Positions 5,619 through 5,620 of a DNA stretch of 5,620 nucleotides are shown piece after piece. The position numbers and the translations under genes were made by a program. How positions within the stretch are numbered: the first letter of the stretch is position 1; each line of letters begins with the position of its first letter. The notes beneath the pieces are model-generated. The model was not told the origin of the DNA and made no database searches. It saw nothing but the letters and a program-made list of their open reading frames with translations. Source of the stretch: Oscillospiraceae bacterium (GTDB lineage: Bacteria; Bacillota; Clostridia; Oscillospirales; Acutalibacteraceae); the NCBI GenBank assembly GCA_902766855.1, contig CACXFE010000008.1, positions 1 through 5,620 on the forward strand, given 5' to 3'.

Positions 5619-5620
5619 AA

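Overview
The window looks like a chromosomal segment of a low-to-mid GC Firmicute, probably a clostridial relative. The grounds are purine-rich Shine-Dalgarno sequences, an LtaS-type phosphoglycerol transferase, a DUF1292 (YrzB-like) acidic protein, a MutX-like Nudix hydrolase and a 6S-like RNA. The species cannot be named from the sequence alone.

Left part (about 1-1474, minus strand): two phage DNA-packaging genes read leftward out of the window. A 92-residue protein, probably the terminase small subunit or an equivalent, overlaps a terminase large subunit of the PBSX/XtmB type. The large subunit starts at a TTG with a near-perfect ribosome binding site. It is open over all 409 codons visible and keeps its ATPase motifs and three nuclease aspartates; only its extreme C-terminus is off the window. 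It is therefore an apparently intact packaging motor at the edge of a prophage or prophage remnant.

Middle (about 1540-2190, minus strand): a strong promoter drives a DUF1292 gene. A structured, GC-rich non-coding RNA of about 190 nt begins within a few bases of that gene's stop codon. Its closing stem, central bubble and small 3' bubble hairpin fit 6S RNA. A long intrinsic terminator follows, and only about 70 bp separates it from the first packaging gene. The host/phage junction therefore lies at or just after the 6S RNA gene, with no integrase or repressor in between.

Right part (about 2269-5618, plus strand): a divergent promoter leads into a tightly packed three-gene operon: an LTA synthase-family membrane phosphoglycerol transferase, a Nudix hydrolase and a LOG-family phosphoribohydrolase. 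Each junction is a 4-base ATGA overlap, so translation is probably coupled. The last two enzymes could act in series: nucleoside triphosphate to monophosphate, then monophosphate to free base plus ribose 5-phosphate. Their link to the cell-envelope gene is unexplained.

No CRISPR array, insertion sequence or tRNA was seen. The parts most worth checking are the 6S-RNA/packaging-gene junction and the envelope-Nudix-LOG operon.
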